Of a stretch of 64,000 bases of DNA, positions 37,801 to 49,792 are shown piece by piece. Positions within the stretch are counted from its first letter, which is position 1; every line of letters starts with the position of its first letter. A program made the translations under genes and the position numbers. Location: NCBI GenBank assembly GCA_963920665.1, contig OY987268.1, forward strand, positions 20,772,501-20,836,500, written 5' to 3'. The stretch is from Straminergon stramineum (taxonomy: Eukaryota; Streptophyta; Bryopsida; Hypnales; Calliergonaceae). The notes under the pieces are model-generated. The model did no database searches and was not told the origin of the DNA. It saw only the letters and a list, made by a program, of their open reading frames with translations.

Positions 37801-38961
37801 CTGAAAAACCGTGATGTGTCGCAGGTATACTCCAATGACTCACGTAGACAAGCTATCTGTCACCCAACTAACATGGCAGAGTACAAAGATGGTTACAAAA
37901 GTTTTCCAAGTGGACACGTTTCATGTAAAGCTCCCGTGCTTTGTTTCCTTGTAGCAATTCGTATAGTGAAATGAATGATTGTCGTATTAAGCTGCAATTA
38001 TCTCGTGTTCACTGCAGGATGCAATACTTGAACTTTCTAGCTTCAGATAACTACTGCATATGAAAGTGTGGCTAAGTTAGTATTCACTGTTTCGTCTGTC
38101 TCTGTCTAAAACTCTTCATTTCCGGCTGTCCTACAGGGTGCTTCGCTGGCCTCGGTTACCTATCTTTGTACTTAGCGGGGAAACTAAGCCTCTTCGACAA
38201 GAGAGGCTATTCTTCGAGAGTGTTTTTTGTTTTCGTTCCTCATCTGGCTTCAGTACTGATTGCCATTTCTCGAGTTAACGATTACCAACATCGCTGGGTG
38301 GATATCCTTGGTGCCGCTGTTATTGGTGAGAGCATCGACTCAATCTCACCTTACCTTTAATCTGTCACCAGGTCTTGATTCCTAGACTTGGTACTTTTTC
38401 TAAAATAGGTTGTACTTGAGGATGCTGAAACCAATCAGCAGGAACGTGGCGGATGGATGTATTGCGACAAAAATTAACTCTGATTCCACATTGTGAAAGT
38501 AAATAATGAACGTGATGCTGTTTCGTGGACTGCAGGACTCCCCATTGCATATTTCTGTTACAGACAACACTTCCCGAGCATCTATGCCGGGTCATGGGGT
38601 AAGATCTCGTTTCTGAGACTCCTTATTTCAACCACAATGAAGACTAATCTAAGACCACTTCGAGACTTTTAGACAGAACCATGAAGAGAATATTTGTCAT
38701 GATTTATGAGGGCGAGATCTCCTTATGGTCACAGTGATCATGCAAAGGCTTCTCATGGGAAATTCTGCTTATGTGTTGTCTTATTATTCCTGAGCAGTCT
38801 TACAGTATTGAATATCCTGTTTGTAGTTGTATGTAGAACTTGTCTATGATAGCTAGTTGATACTCTCTTTCATAGTTGAGCTTGTTTTCATGGAAGACAT
38901 GCCAAGGCTATTTGGACAACAAGTTTTTCGATATTACAGAATCTTGGCCTCAGAAATGTGA
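34893..38961 (+). CDS. LPP: Lipid phosphate phosphatase (PAP2 superfamily)
   Basis: Eight exons join in phase: 34893-34926, 35930-36174, 36805-36892, 37347-37456, 37825-37924, 38137-38325, 38536-38598 and 38876-38961. The product is about 304 residues, the usual plant LPP length. LPPs dephosphorylate phosphatidic acid and related lipids at membranes. All three catalytic motifs are present: KNMVGMPRP (KX6RP), FPSGHVSW (PSGH) and [12 protein letters not shown] (SRX5HX3D). Hydrophobic spans flank them ([30 protein letters not shown]). Exon 1 encodes only [11 protein letters not shown] plus one base. The intron after it is about 1 kb. The last exon is uncertain: joining at 38876 gives [13 protein letters not shown] and a stop at 38959-38961, but the usual tail after GWG (PHAYF-like) is not seen. 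A Ser/Asn-rich tail from an alternative acceptor near 39028 is possible. Confidence 0.88.
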
Positions 38962-40500
38962 TGAGCTGATGTTGCAATTCTGTGTTGATGACCAGCCGGA
39001 TACCCATTTGAGTACGAGCCGCAGGGAATTTTCAGTCATGGTTTACATGGTCCTCGAGCAATTCCAACAACAATGGCTCCTCAAAACGATCTGGAAATGG
39101 GAGCACGAGACAAGTCACGACCAGGAGTTTCGACTGAAATGGCGTAAAGGGCTGGCACTGCCAATCATACCTTTACTGTGGCAGGGGCGCTTAACACTTC
39201 GGTGGGCGTTGCGTTTGTACAAGGATTCTCATTCTTTTTCTGCATTTGGGTGATGTACAATAATGATAGGAATTTTCTTTTTATGTTGCAATATGCTCTG
39301 ATTGTGTAAAGGCACTAGACTTAACTAGACCTTCAAAAGGGGCCATCAGGCGTGGCAGTTGCTACCTATGCCTATGACAGTGCTCGTAGAACCACCCCCA
39401 ACAGACTCTCATAGGTGAAAAAGCCAATTTTTCTGTAACTGTTGCATAGCATTTTGTACTTCATAGCCAGTCGAGGATGCTTATTGGACATTACTCTCTC
39501 TTCCAAATGAAATTAGTACTGTCGGATCTTGGATTAATATGACTATTTGATATCGTGGGCAAGGATTGCTGTGTTGGCTTTGGATCGCCCTCCTTAGCAA
39601 TCGCCATGCTCCATGTGGTGAGTGCTGGTGAAAGTGATAGAAGAGGGTTACAATAGTTAGGAGAGCTTTGGGGCTTTCAATGTATTACAATTATTTGAAA
39701 GCGTGCTGTTTTACCCGAGGTTGGTATCTTGCAGACTGTAGATGGATATGTTGATATACTAGCAGCTGCTAGAACGTGTTAGCTGGACTAGCATTTCCAG
39801 TTATCCCACTTTGATTGACACTGATGTGAGTTGCTGACCGTCATGCCTGCACATCTGTGAATACCTTGTACCGTCAATGAAAGCTGTGTTGACACTATTA
39901 TTGCAGGATATACCAAGCAACTATTTTGGCTGTGTAAGGCGCTTTACACCAAATACTTCGGGTTTTAGAAGTAAATATTTTCAAAGTTGGCTTGGACACT
40001 TTTGTAGACCTTGGTAGTTCCAAAGTCGATGACGACGTCTTTATCTGTGAGCCATATTATTTGTTCAGTAACTGCAATTGAATAACCCCAGTTAAAATGC
40101 TGTTATGTGAAGCGTTTTTTCAGTTGAAGAGCACCTGTTTCGCGCTCTGGGCAAAACCAATTGACCGGAGACCGCAGTTACACTCGCACACATATTAGAC
40201 AAAACTGGTAAAATGAAACCCTTCATATTTGAAATGCAGATCCTTTGGAAATTCTAAAATTTTGTGAGGCTGTCATATTGGGCTTGCCTCGAACCCGAGC
40301 AGTCTGAATTGCAAGTGATGAACAGATTAGCAAACGTTACTGTACGTGCAGCGAAGGGGAAGGGCATGCGCTGGTATATGCCAGAAAAAGATGGACTTGA
40401 TGAATTTTTATAGAACTGTGGATTCTATATAAGGTGGGAGAGATGAAGCTATGAAACGGGGTTTTAACATGAGACCCTGCATAAAAATTTTAGCGGCAAC
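38962..40500 (+). other. 3' flank of the phosphatase gene
   Basis: Moderately GC-rich sequence to about 40200, probably a long 3' untranslated region plus spacer. The plus frame 38876-39253 overlaps the proposed last exon in another frame and has no recognised product. Confidence 0.35.
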
Positions 40501-41537
40501 TATTTTGACAATTTGCAACTTACAATTGTTTGTGCACCTTTCTTGTTGTAGCCATCAAACCCTACCATGGGGTTGGACCTTTTTGTTTCGATATATGTTT
40601 TACTACAATCATTAGGTTATGAATTTGTGGTTTAGAAACAAATGTGATTGAATTTGAATGAAAATTTTGGATACAGATTAGTAAATATTGAATTAATGTA
40701 AACAAAACTTGATGTTGGATGAAATTTGAAAGACAAGTACATTACTTGAAATAGAAAAAAATAGGATAAATTATCTTACAATAATTTTTCTAAAATATTG
40801 CAAAGTGTCGGAGAAGAAAACCTGACAAATGCTCATATTTTCAAATGAACATGAAAGAGAATTATTAATCCAAAGCTTAGGAACTGAATGAATATGAGTA
40901 GTATTTTGGGGAAAGAATAATCATGTTGTACATAATTGAGTGAAAACCTTGCACATTGCAAGTAATCTGCAGCAACTTCAATTATTCCTTTGGAAGGATA
41001 CAGTTTTGAAGGAAAAAGAATTGAAAATTGATGGACCCTAAAACCCTATCACCCTACTAGGTAACTACACGTAATTGTAACCCCTACCTTATTGAATTAC
41101 AATGCATACCCATCTATGTTTCACAACCTAAATTTAGAGAAGTCATTCTTTTCTTATACATGTGGCACAACTCTCATAAGACAAGAATGACTATCTTAGA
41201 TTAGATATTATGATATTTAGGAGGGATCTACATAGTGATCCATGTAGGTGGGGTTTGCAATTAGATGTACTTATCTTATCAAAGTCTTGGTATAAAAGAC
41301 CTTTTGATTAGAAATGTAGTGAATACTCTTATTTTTCTTTACTCTCATATTGTAAATGTAATCTCCTTTCTAGTATGGTAGTTTAGACAACCTTGTCTAC
41401 TTACAATTCAACATTATAGGTCATGCTTCTTACTTCCACTTCAAACCAACTCACAATTAAATTCATAGAGAAAAAATAGGGCACTTGTAATAGTAAGAAA
41501 TTTACTTGCTTCCAATTCCATTGATGCCCATGTACTA
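40501..41537. other. AT-rich spacer
   Basis: No gene or well-bounded repeat seen. Confidence 0.4.
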
Positions 41538-42071
41538 AGGTAAATTACCCTCTGATAGGCCAAAGGCTCATGCCACGAATAGCTAGAGGATGTCGCATTT
41601 CAGTCTTGCATCAACCCATGACAAAAGAAAATTCAAAACACAAGATTCAAGCTACATTAGGTTGAGTTAGTAGCTTCAATCAATGTTTTGGATGAAAGGG
41701 ATGTAGTCATTAATGACTACAATAGAGACTTCTACCTTTTGAGTGCAAATTCATCACACAAAGTGACTCTTTTTAGGGCCTTCATGTTGTGCCCATGTTA
41801 GGAAATCTTGCAACTACATCAGGTGAGTAAGACGACCATTATGGATACACTTTTTGTTGGTTTGAGGGTAGTCTACAGACTCTTTGGGGCCAATTGGATA
41901 TCACCCTTCAAAAATTCATAAAAAATTCCTACTTTGTCCAAAAAATAAAATTTCAACTACTCTTCCCATTTCTCCCATTTCTCTATGTATGAATTTCTCT
42001 TCTTTTAAAAAAATTTCAGCAATGCCAACAGGGCAAACCATTCATTCTGCCTGTCATAGGCTGGTTTCCCT
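41538..42071 (+). mobile_element. TA-flanked AGGTAAAT element, 534 bp
   Basis: TA at 41536-41537 and 42072-42073. The ends are AGGTAAATTACCCTCTGATA and, inverted, AGGGAAACCAGCCTATGACA. The interior matches 49251-49792 (for example TTCAAAAATTCATAAAAAAT and TTTGTCCAAAAAATAAAATT). No coding capacity. Confidence 0.7.
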
Positions 42072-42589
42072 TAAATTAATTACTCTTCAATGGCTGGTCA
42101 CTGGTCAGTGCGCAGACAATACCAAACAATTTCAATGTAAGTTAGAGGCTCTCAAGGCATCATATCCAAAACAAACGTAAGTTGACTTTCAATAATGGGT
42201 TTGGTGATTTTCAACAGTTTTTTTTTGTCTATTGCCAATTGTAACGTACCGTGCAATTCATGTGCAAACCCATTTAAATTATTCCTATCAAGCTTGACCT
42301 CCTCCCTTTCAAATTTATTTGGTTATCATGAGGTCATTTTTGACCGCCCAACTGAACTAGTTCTCCAATTTTGTTGAATGCCGGAATCCTGGAATTTATT
42401 AAAAAATTTAGAATACAAAAAATTTCAATTCTAAGTTTATTAAATGGGTAAGTTAGGCATTTGTACCACCATTTGTTTGTTCGAAGTGGGTCACTGGCTT
42501 GGCTGCTGAACTCACTATGACTATGAGTGAGCAATGCCACTTTTTTTCACAGAATTTTGTACAAAGAAAATTTGAAGACTTAAATATTG
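42072..42589. other. AT-rich spacer
   Basis: No supported feature. The short frames look random. Confidence 0.4.
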
Positions 42590-42790
42590 GGCTGGTGACC
42601 ATGGAAATCATGCCTTTTGTTATTGTGTGACATCATGTTCTTTAAAAAACAAAAAAATACTCATTGGAGGTCAAATTCGTATGCAAGGTCTCTCCTTATT
42701 GCACAAAATTCCAAGGATGAATAATAGCACTTTTGTCCTACATAGGAAAAATTCCTTGACTATCCTTTGGAAGAAATTTTATGCAATCAA
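42590..42790 (-). repeat. About 220-bp repeat, inverted copy (relatives at 44-46 kb)
   Basis: Reads in inverse the unit seen at 44613-44831 and 46369-46590: ATCATGCC, TGACATCATG, ACTCATTGGAGGTCAAA, AAATTCCAAGGATGAATA and TTTGTCCTACATAGGA blocks. The ends are degraded. Confidence 0.55.
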
Positions 42791-43700
42791 TCTAGTCTTC
42801 TTAGAAGCATGTGTGGGGTAAAATACTTGTGCCTTGGGCATTGTTGCACCTTGTTGTCTTTTTGTGCAATGAAATGATCTTCTTTTCATTTGCTCCAAGA
42901 AAACAAAAATAAATAAATAAATTTTAGGTGGGCACCTTCAACTACATCATTGATCCAAAATCACCATCATTACTATGGGTACATCTCGAAAATCAATATG
43001 TATATATGAGGAAGAAACAATTTTTGAACCTTTTCCCAAAAAATATTTGACCCTTCATAACTCTTTGCATAAGGTATCCAAATGTCACATTCTTTGGGGC
43101 ATTGGAACCTCCTTTTACTTGCCAACAAGAAAATATGAAAATCTAATTAGTCTAATATTAGTAACTAGGCACAATAGCAAAAGTGGTGGTTGAAGGGGGG
43201 GGGGGGGAGAGGAGGTACCCACTTTATGTAGATTGAATGATGCTAGAAGATATTTGATTTCAAAATTTCTTATCTTCAGAATAAAATTGGCAAGTCCAAG
43301 GGTCATTTTGAAAGTCAAACTTGAATTTCACATAGTTCTTGATTTCAAATGTTTTAAAGCTTATCTTAGTCAAAAACAACTTTCAATCATTCTTCCTTGG
43401 AGGAAAGATAATGCCTCCCTACACGTCCATGAGTGAACTTAATTAGTTGTAATCTATAAAGAATCACTGGCTAGCTAGGAAGATGCAACGCTTGTGCCAT
43501 TGGATGAGTGGAGAAGTTGCATGAGAGTCATTGTGACAGCTAGGAAGTCACCATAAGTTTATATGTTGGTCAGGAGGCTCCTACTTTCTCTAGAAGCAAA
43601 AGGGGGCCCCAAAACATTGGTTAACAATGTTATGTACAGCTTTCTTGTCATACCTCGACAATTGAAACCTTTGCTATCTTATTCCCACTTCCCAATATGA
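42791..43700. other. AT-rich spacer with a G homopolymer
   Basis: Contains a run of 13 G at 43195-43207. No gene or bounded repeat recognised. Confidence 0.4.
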
Positions 43701-44330
43701 AAAAGCGACCTTGTCATAAAGGAAAAAAAAAGAAGCAATTCTATGTGTACACTTCCTACCAGTGGATATAAGTTCCAACTGCAATCAAAGTGTAAACTCT
43801 TAACTTAACTTTCTGTCTCAGATTCGGTCGCCATTGTTTTCTGCCCCACAGATCCCAATAGCCAAAAATCATTGAAGTTACACTACCTATCATACAACGC
43901 ATAAGTTAAAGTTAGAAAAGTTCGTTCTCTCACTTGCTCCGAGCCTTTTTCAGAATGTTGCAAGTTTAATATTATCATATTGATTTTCCCTCCTCGCTGC
44001 TCGAGCTTGAATGGGTGGCAACCGGAAATGAGAGACATCTGCTTGGCATGCATACCATAAGCAGTTTACTTATGTTGGGATTCGGAATTCTCGATCGATT
44101 GAAGCCTTATATAAATTCATAGGTTGTATACCCTGCTGGGTGGGCTGCATGAGTCATGCATGCCATGCATGCCGTGCATGGCCGTAGCTTGATAATTTTG
44201 CCTTGGGAACTGGGGCAGCAGCCCCAACGACTGTTGAATTTCAGGGCAACTTCAGAATCCTGAGCCTCTCGGATGACTTGGTTCAATTCTTAGGAAGCCA
44301 GTTGAGTTGATATGATACCACAACTAACCC
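43700..44330. other. Lower-AT, unique-looking segment with TATA-like and RY motifs
   Basis: Unlike its repeat-rich surroundings, this stretch is not obviously repeated. It holds TATATAAA at 44108-44115. About 45 bases on is a nested CATGCATG cluster (44154-44182), then a small GGGGCAGCAGCCCC hairpin (about 44212-44225). RY motifs occur in seed-type promoters, but no reading frame follows. It may be a promoter relic or a non-coding transcript. Confidence 0.3.
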
Positions 44331-44350
44331 TAAAACCCATAAATGATGTG

Positions 44351-44553
44351 GCAAACGTTTTTGGTCCGATGAATGACAAGGAATTTTCTTGTGTAGGATA
44401 GAACAACAACAATTCATCCTTGGAATTTTGTGTGGAAAGGGGAGATCTTCTACATTAGTTTGACTCTTAATGAATATTTTTAAATTTTTTAAAAGTAGAT
44501 GATGTCACATGGTTCCAAAAGTTCATGATTTCCACCAATCTAGCATTTAAGGG
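44351..44553 (+). repeat. About 220-bp TTAA-type repeat, copy with degraded left end
   Basis: The unit contains GATGAATGACAAGGAATTTT, GGGGAGATCTTCTAC and GATGTCACATGGTTCCAAAA, and ends TTTAAGGG before TTAA at 44554-44557. It is repeated at 44613-44831 and 46369-46590. Confidence 0.6.
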
Positions 44554-44612
44554 TTAAACATCGACACGGGCGTTTTGTCTTGATTTCCACCAGTTGAGCG
44601 TTTAAGGGTTAA

Positions 44613-44831
44613 ATATCGGTACAGACATTTTGTCTCCAGTGGATGACAAGGAATTCTCATGTGTAGGACAAAAGTGCAACTATTCATCCTTTGAATTAGG
44701 GGTGAAAAGGGGAGATCTTCTACAATAGTTTGAATGACCTTTTATAGATATTTCTGGGTTTTTTATCGTATATGATGTCACATGGTTCCAAAAGCCATGA
44801 TTTCCACGGTCACCAGTCCATCCTTTAAGGG
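44613..44831 (+). mobile_element. About 219-bp TTAA-flanked repeat unit
   Basis: Lies between TTAA at 44609-44612 and 44832-44835, with the right end CCTTTAAGGG. The unit carries GGATGACAAGGAATTCTCAT and GATCTTCTACAATAGTTTGA, shared with the neighbouring copies. It is the shortest class of the TTAA group. Confidence 0.6.
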
Positions 44832-44911
44832 TTAAGGATTAAATGTTGAGTTGGTGATTGTGGAAATCATCCCTTTTGGCATTGTATGACATCATCTACC
44901 TTAAACCTTAA

Positions 44912-45829
44912 CCCTAAAGTTCCTTGATTATGTCATCACCGAAAACTCTCAGAAACTCTCATTTCTAATACAAGTACCATTTTGTTGAAAAAGCATCATT
45001 TTTGGACACATCTAACCATAGGATCTTGTAGTATGCTATATTAAAAAGATGTGGAGAAAATTTCAGAAAATTCCAGTGTGTAGATTGCAAGATATTAGCA
45101 TTTGAAGTGACAAAAATCCTTTTTTTGGCCCTTTAAAAAAACGGGCAGTTGCACTTCATAAGGTCACATTTGTATGAAAAATGTCCAAAATGGTGGTGCT
45201 TCTTTAGATTCATTCTTAAAGTCAAGTTGGCTACATGCTTGAAAATTTTTAAATCATTTGGAATTGTGCAACATATAGGAAAAAATAGTAAGTAGGAAGA
45301 TGTAGAGAATGATTCAAGATACTAAATTGTTAACAATTTATTATTGGAATTGAAAAATGCCAATCCCAATGGTTGTAATATTCTAATAAACAATCTCCAC
45401 CTCATATTTTTATTTCTTTCCAAATATATTGAAAATTGAATTAAATAAAGAACTTCAAAATTTATTTTAGAGTAGAGAATCTATACTTGCCCACAAAGTA
45501 AAACATCTCATAACTTTGAACTCATTGATCAAAATGGAATGATTCAAATCTTTATATACAAATTTAGAAAATCGATTTCAAATTTTTATTTTTGAAAGAA
45601 ATAATTTTTCTTAGATCTGCCTAGACTGCCTGAGTTGAGAAACAAACTACATATTAGGCCATAACATTTTACTCATATTTCCAAATCTCTTGAAATTTAG
45701 TGCATATGAAAGATATTCCTCATCCACACCTTCTATTAAAGTTTGGGCTAAAAACATGAAAATCTCTAGTCACATGTATTTGCCCAAATTTCTTTGTTGC
45801 CAAAAAATACACCTTGGTCCTTTAGGGGA
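44912..45829 (+). mobile_element. TTAA-flanked element, 918 bp (copy B)
   Basis: Starts CCCTAAAGTTCC after TTAA at 44908-44911. Ends TCCTTTAGGGGA before TTAA at 45830-45833. Collinear with copy A and, inverted, copy C. It is preceded directly by a partial inverted 220-bp unit (about 44850-44907). No reading frame. Confidence 0.72.
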
Positions 45830-45833
45830 TTAA

Positions 45834-46364
45834 TCATCCCTTTTGGAACCATCGGACCAATGACCGTGGAAATCATCCTTTTTGGAACCATCTGACATCA
45901 TCTCGTTAAAAAAATAAAGAATACTCATTAAAGGCCATATTCGTTCTATTGAGACCTTTCATAGTCTCAATTTTATCCTCGACTCAAAGATAAACCATTT
46001 TATCTCTTTACTGATATTTTTTTATAAATAGGTAACAACACCAACTTTTAGAATTTCATTATAGGATCACTATTTGAGCATTATTTATTTTTGGTTTCAA
46101 TTCCTATTTTTTTAAATGAATTTTCCAATAAATAGCAATTTGTCTCAAAATCTGCGAAAAGTCTCAATATTATGAATATGACCTTATTAGATGTCTAAGT
46201 ACTATAGAAGATTTTCCCCTTCCACACAAAATTCCAAAGATGAATTGTTGCATTTTTGTCCTAGATAAAGAGATTCTTTATCATCCATCAAACTTTAAAC
46301 GTTTGTGTCAACAATTATGGGCTAAGTTATAGAATATATCTCAATTAGGTTGGATTGAAGGTGA
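45834..46364. repeat. Fragments of the 220-bp unit and AT-rich sequence
   Basis: 45834-45945 carries repeated ATCATCC-TTTTGGAACCATC blocks. 46185-46310 reads an inverted part of the 220-bp unit (AAATTCCAAAGATGAATTGT, TTTGTCCTAGATAAAG). No gene. Confidence 0.45.
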
Positions 46365-46368
46365 TTAA

Positions 46369-46590
46369 CCCTTAAACTACGTTGAGGACATTTTCTATCT
46401 AATGGATGATAAAGAAGTTTCTTATGTAGGATAGAAGTGCAATTGTTCATCCCTAGAACTTTGTACAAAATAGGAGAGATCTTGCACAATAGTTTGACCT
46501 CCAATGAGTATTTTTGTTTTTCTTAAGTAGATGATGTTACACGGTTCTAAAAGGGATGATTTCCACAATTACCAATCCATCCTTTAAAGG
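46369..46590 (+). mobile_element. About 222-bp TTAA-type repeat unit
   Basis: The left end CCTTAAACTACG follows TTAA at 46365-46368. The right end CCTTTAAAGG is followed by TCAA. The interior matches 44613-44831. Confidence 0.6.
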
Positions 46591-46686
46591 TCAAGAAAGT
46601 CAACAATCACATTGGTATATTGGTTTTTCTAACTTTTGACTTGTATATCACTAGAATTTGAAATTACTATTGTTGGAAGTGCATTC

Positions 46687-46858
46687 AAAAGTGTATTGAA
46701 TAGAAAAGGTACCCGAAATGAATGACGTGGTTGCAAGTTCAATACCTAGCGGTAACAAAAGGTTTATATGGTGTGAAATTAGCCTCTCTACTTGATGGAA
46801 AGCCCTTGTAGCGTGTTGTTCGATATGCTTGAGTCCAAAAAAAAGTGTTTTGAATAGA
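46687..46858 (+). mobile_element. SINE-like insertion with target duplication
   Basis: AAAAGTGTATTGAATAGA at 46687-46704 recurs as AAAAGTGTTTTGAATAGA at 46841-46858, one mismatch in 18. The insert between them ends in a run of A. It carries GTTCAATACC (46737-46746), a full match to the Pol III B-box pattern GWTCRANNC. An A-box is not convincing, so the 5' end may be truncated or diverged. Body length is about 136 bases. These are the marks of LINE-type integration of a tRNA-derived SINE. Confidence 0.6.
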
Positions 46859-48225
46859 CAATGAAAAAAATTCCAATAAATTCAGAGATTAGACAACCAC
46901 TTCAAAAGCAAGCTAAAAGTTAGAAAATTATAGAGGCTTAGGCAAATCATAATTACCAAAGCAAAATTTGGCAAATTGCACTCCAAACAAGCCTACCAAA
47001 TATACCTCTAACTTTTAGACATTAGACAATGAATACACTATAACAAAACTTGGTAAAAAAACCGCACTCAAAATCAAGTGCGGTTCTTTTGACCATGTTT
47101 TTGTGTAGGCCCACTATGCACACAACCACCAGGGGGTTTTCAATTTCTGACTACAATTTTTTGGAATTTGGTGTGTTTTTTGTTCATATTTTCTTTTCTT
47201 CAAATGGATTTTAAATTTAAATTAGAAAATTATGTTTTTCATTCTACCCTTCATTTATGATAAAAACTAAAAATTATTCTAATGGTATATTATAACTGAC
47301 ATAATTTTATTTCCACCTTTAGCTTTAAAAAATTACAATACTTCATTTTTCCATCAAAATTATTGAAAAAATACAACATAAGTAGAAAATAAAATTTTCC
47401 ACTAGCAAAAAATATCAAAATTTTACACATGGCAATAAAATAAAAGGATAAATTTGGTTTGATAGTTGAATTTGACTTCAAGGTCTTTGTTGTGGTTATT
47501 TTAGATGTAAAAAAATAAAATAACTAGTTGAAAATTTTCCACACTAATCTCTATTTCTACTTGTACCACTCAAGAAAAATTCAAGTAATTTGGATTATTT
47601 CTGTTCTTTTTACTCATTTTTGTTCAATTTTTGAAACAAAAATGATAGAAAGTGATCATTTTTCACAAAAAAAAATTGGAATTTCTCAAAGTGATACATA
47701 ATTCAGAGTTTCAAGTAATAAAAACATAAGATTGTTTTCTTTAAATACAATTTAAAAGACGAAATTTAACTCAGACAGGAAGTTTGACCATTTCACAATG
47801 GATTGAGTCCACCACCAGGGCACCAGGCATGGTAGTTTTACGCAACTTCCCTTTCCCTTAAGTTATACCAAAATGAAGACATGAGTGATCAGCGAGCGGG
47901 CCAGTGCCAACTGATGCCAAAATCTACGAGTATGTGTCATGCTACGAGTTACCTTACTCCAAGGGCAGTTTGTGTTTTCAACATCCATAACTTAACTTAA
48001 CTTCACTTAGTCCTAGCTGAGCTCAATGGACCCACTAGTCAAAACTTCGTTTTGGATTTTATTGACACATGTCCGTCCCTACTCAATTTGCTTATAAATA
48101 TGAAAATTTTAGGAGAGAACTTTATGTCTCCGTGCGCATGCAAAGTCCAAGGAGGTGGTCGGTGTGGAATCCTCTGCTGCTATTTTTTTGGCCTCTAAAA
48201 TAACATAACCAGCTCTGGCCTCTGG
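46859..48225. other. AT-rich spacer with a GC-rich hairpin
   Basis: AACCGCACT (47060-47068) pairs perfectly with AGTGCGGTT (47077-47085) across an 8-base loop. Otherwise no gene or repeat is recognised. The stretch after 47770 is less AT-rich. Confidence 0.4.
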
Positions 48226-48239
48226 TTGTGTGCATGGCA

Positions 48240-48501
48240 GGATGCTAAATCCTGCAAACAAAGTGGGCCCCGCAGGGACATTTTGTGTTTTATCTGGGGG
48301 TAAAAGTAAAAGCTGCCCCTTATTTTGAGCTGTGTCTAGGGTATATTCTAGACTTCTCATAGGTAATGTGGGGTCTCTGATTGCAAAAAATGAATTCGGA
48401 ATTTGCAAAAAAAATAATGTGCAAAAAAAAAAATTCCTGCATTTTCCCCATGGTAAATCTGACCCTTGCAGAGCCTACTTTGTTTGCAGGATTTAGCGTC
48501 C
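48240..48501. repeat. Inverted repeat with 28-bp arms
   Basis: The arm at 48240-48267 (core GCTAAATCCTGCAAACAAAG) is matched in inverse by 48474-48501 with two differences, about 206 bases apart. Weaker pairing extends inward (GCAGGGACA versus GCAAGGGTC). It may be a foldback element or a hairpin-forming transcript. Confidence 0.6.
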
Positions 48502-48601
48502 TCCCTAGGCATGTGTCTGCTAGATGGTGTTTCACCTGCGAGCAGGATAGTTTGATCATAATCACACGACATTCATCCATGAAGGCAAGAGTTACATGAG
48601 T

Positions 48602-49250
48602 TTTCATCCTTGAACAGAGTTGGTTACATCCTATAACCCACTCACCACCTCCTAGTGGCTCAATGGTTACCTAGTCCATAGAAACTTAGATGTTCAATTG
48701 GGGAATGTAGATGCACTCAAGCATTTGAAAAAGTTCTCAAAGTTGCCCTGGGAATTTGTGTCTCTTACTCTCTTTATACATTGAATAGGAATATTAAGGG
48801 GACCCATGCTAATGAATTGACATTTCACACTACATAAATATCTACCTTTATTGTACATCATTAGTTATTGAAGTGTCCCAAGGGTGTACATCATGTTTTA
48901 AACATCTACAGTTTTCGACAATCAATCCCTTTTAATTTTTTAGTCCCCTTAATACCCCTATTTAGTGTAGGAGTCCAAGTATGGTGTGGGGTGGAGACAA
49001 GGGCATTGATTGCATTCTTTCCACTTTTCAAAATCATCAAGTTGATCATCTTAGTATCACTTGAATATTGAAGAAAGAATTGGCTACTTCTCCCAAATGA
49101 TTAAAAAAAATCATTAATCATAAGGTATCTAACTCTTAGTAACTTCCATTTCATTTTCATCTTTTGTCCTCTCTACCTAGCCACTATTTCAAGTATTGTG
49201 TCAAAGGTGATATTGATTCTCTCTAAATTTGCTTCATGTCTTCATCTATA
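48602..49250. other. AT-rich spacer
   Basis: No supported feature up to the TA-flanked element at 49251. Confidence 0.4.
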
Positions 49251-49792
49251 AGGTAAACCAGCCCATGACAGGCAAACTACCTAATGTAGTCATCTAGAAA
49301 ACCATCCATTAGAGTCTTACATCAACCCATGGCAGATTTTTTGTGATAAATGAGATTAGGACTACATTAGGCTGATTTGTGGCCATAATCTTGTCTTGGG
49401 AGATGGTCATGGAGTTATTAGCGACTATCATAGGGCTGTTACACCATTCAAGTGTAAATTGGTCATAAGAAGTTATTTTTTTATTCCTTCATGTCTTGGC
49501 CATGTTAAGAAATGTTGTAGCCATGTTAGAAAATGTTCTAATTGCTTCAGGTGGTAAGATGACCATTATGGGAACCCCTTTTGTTGATTTGGGGTAGTCT
49601 ACAGACTTTGTTGGGCTAATTGGGTTGTACACTTCAAAAATTCATAAAAAATTCTTACTTTGTCCAAAAAATAAAATTTCAATTGCTTCCTTCAATTCTC
49701 ACATATGTCTATGTATGGGAAAAAATCTGAATCATTTTGCTAATGGCAACAATACAAACCACTCATTCTACCTGTCATAGGCAGGTTTACCT
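49251..49792 (+). mobile_element. TA-flanked AGGTAAAC element, 542 bp
   Basis: TA at 49249-49250 and 49793-49794. The ends AGGTAAACCAGCCCATGACA and, inverted, AGGTAAACCTGCCTATGACA differ at two of 20 positions. The interior is collinear with 41538-42071. It is the best-preserved member of this family and has no reading frame. Confidence 0.8.

Noticed and set aside
38876..39253. Plus-strand 125-residue frame after the phosphatase
   Set aside because: It is in a different frame from the proposed terminal exon, starts from a non-ATG codon and has no recognised product; it is probably 3' untranslated sequence.
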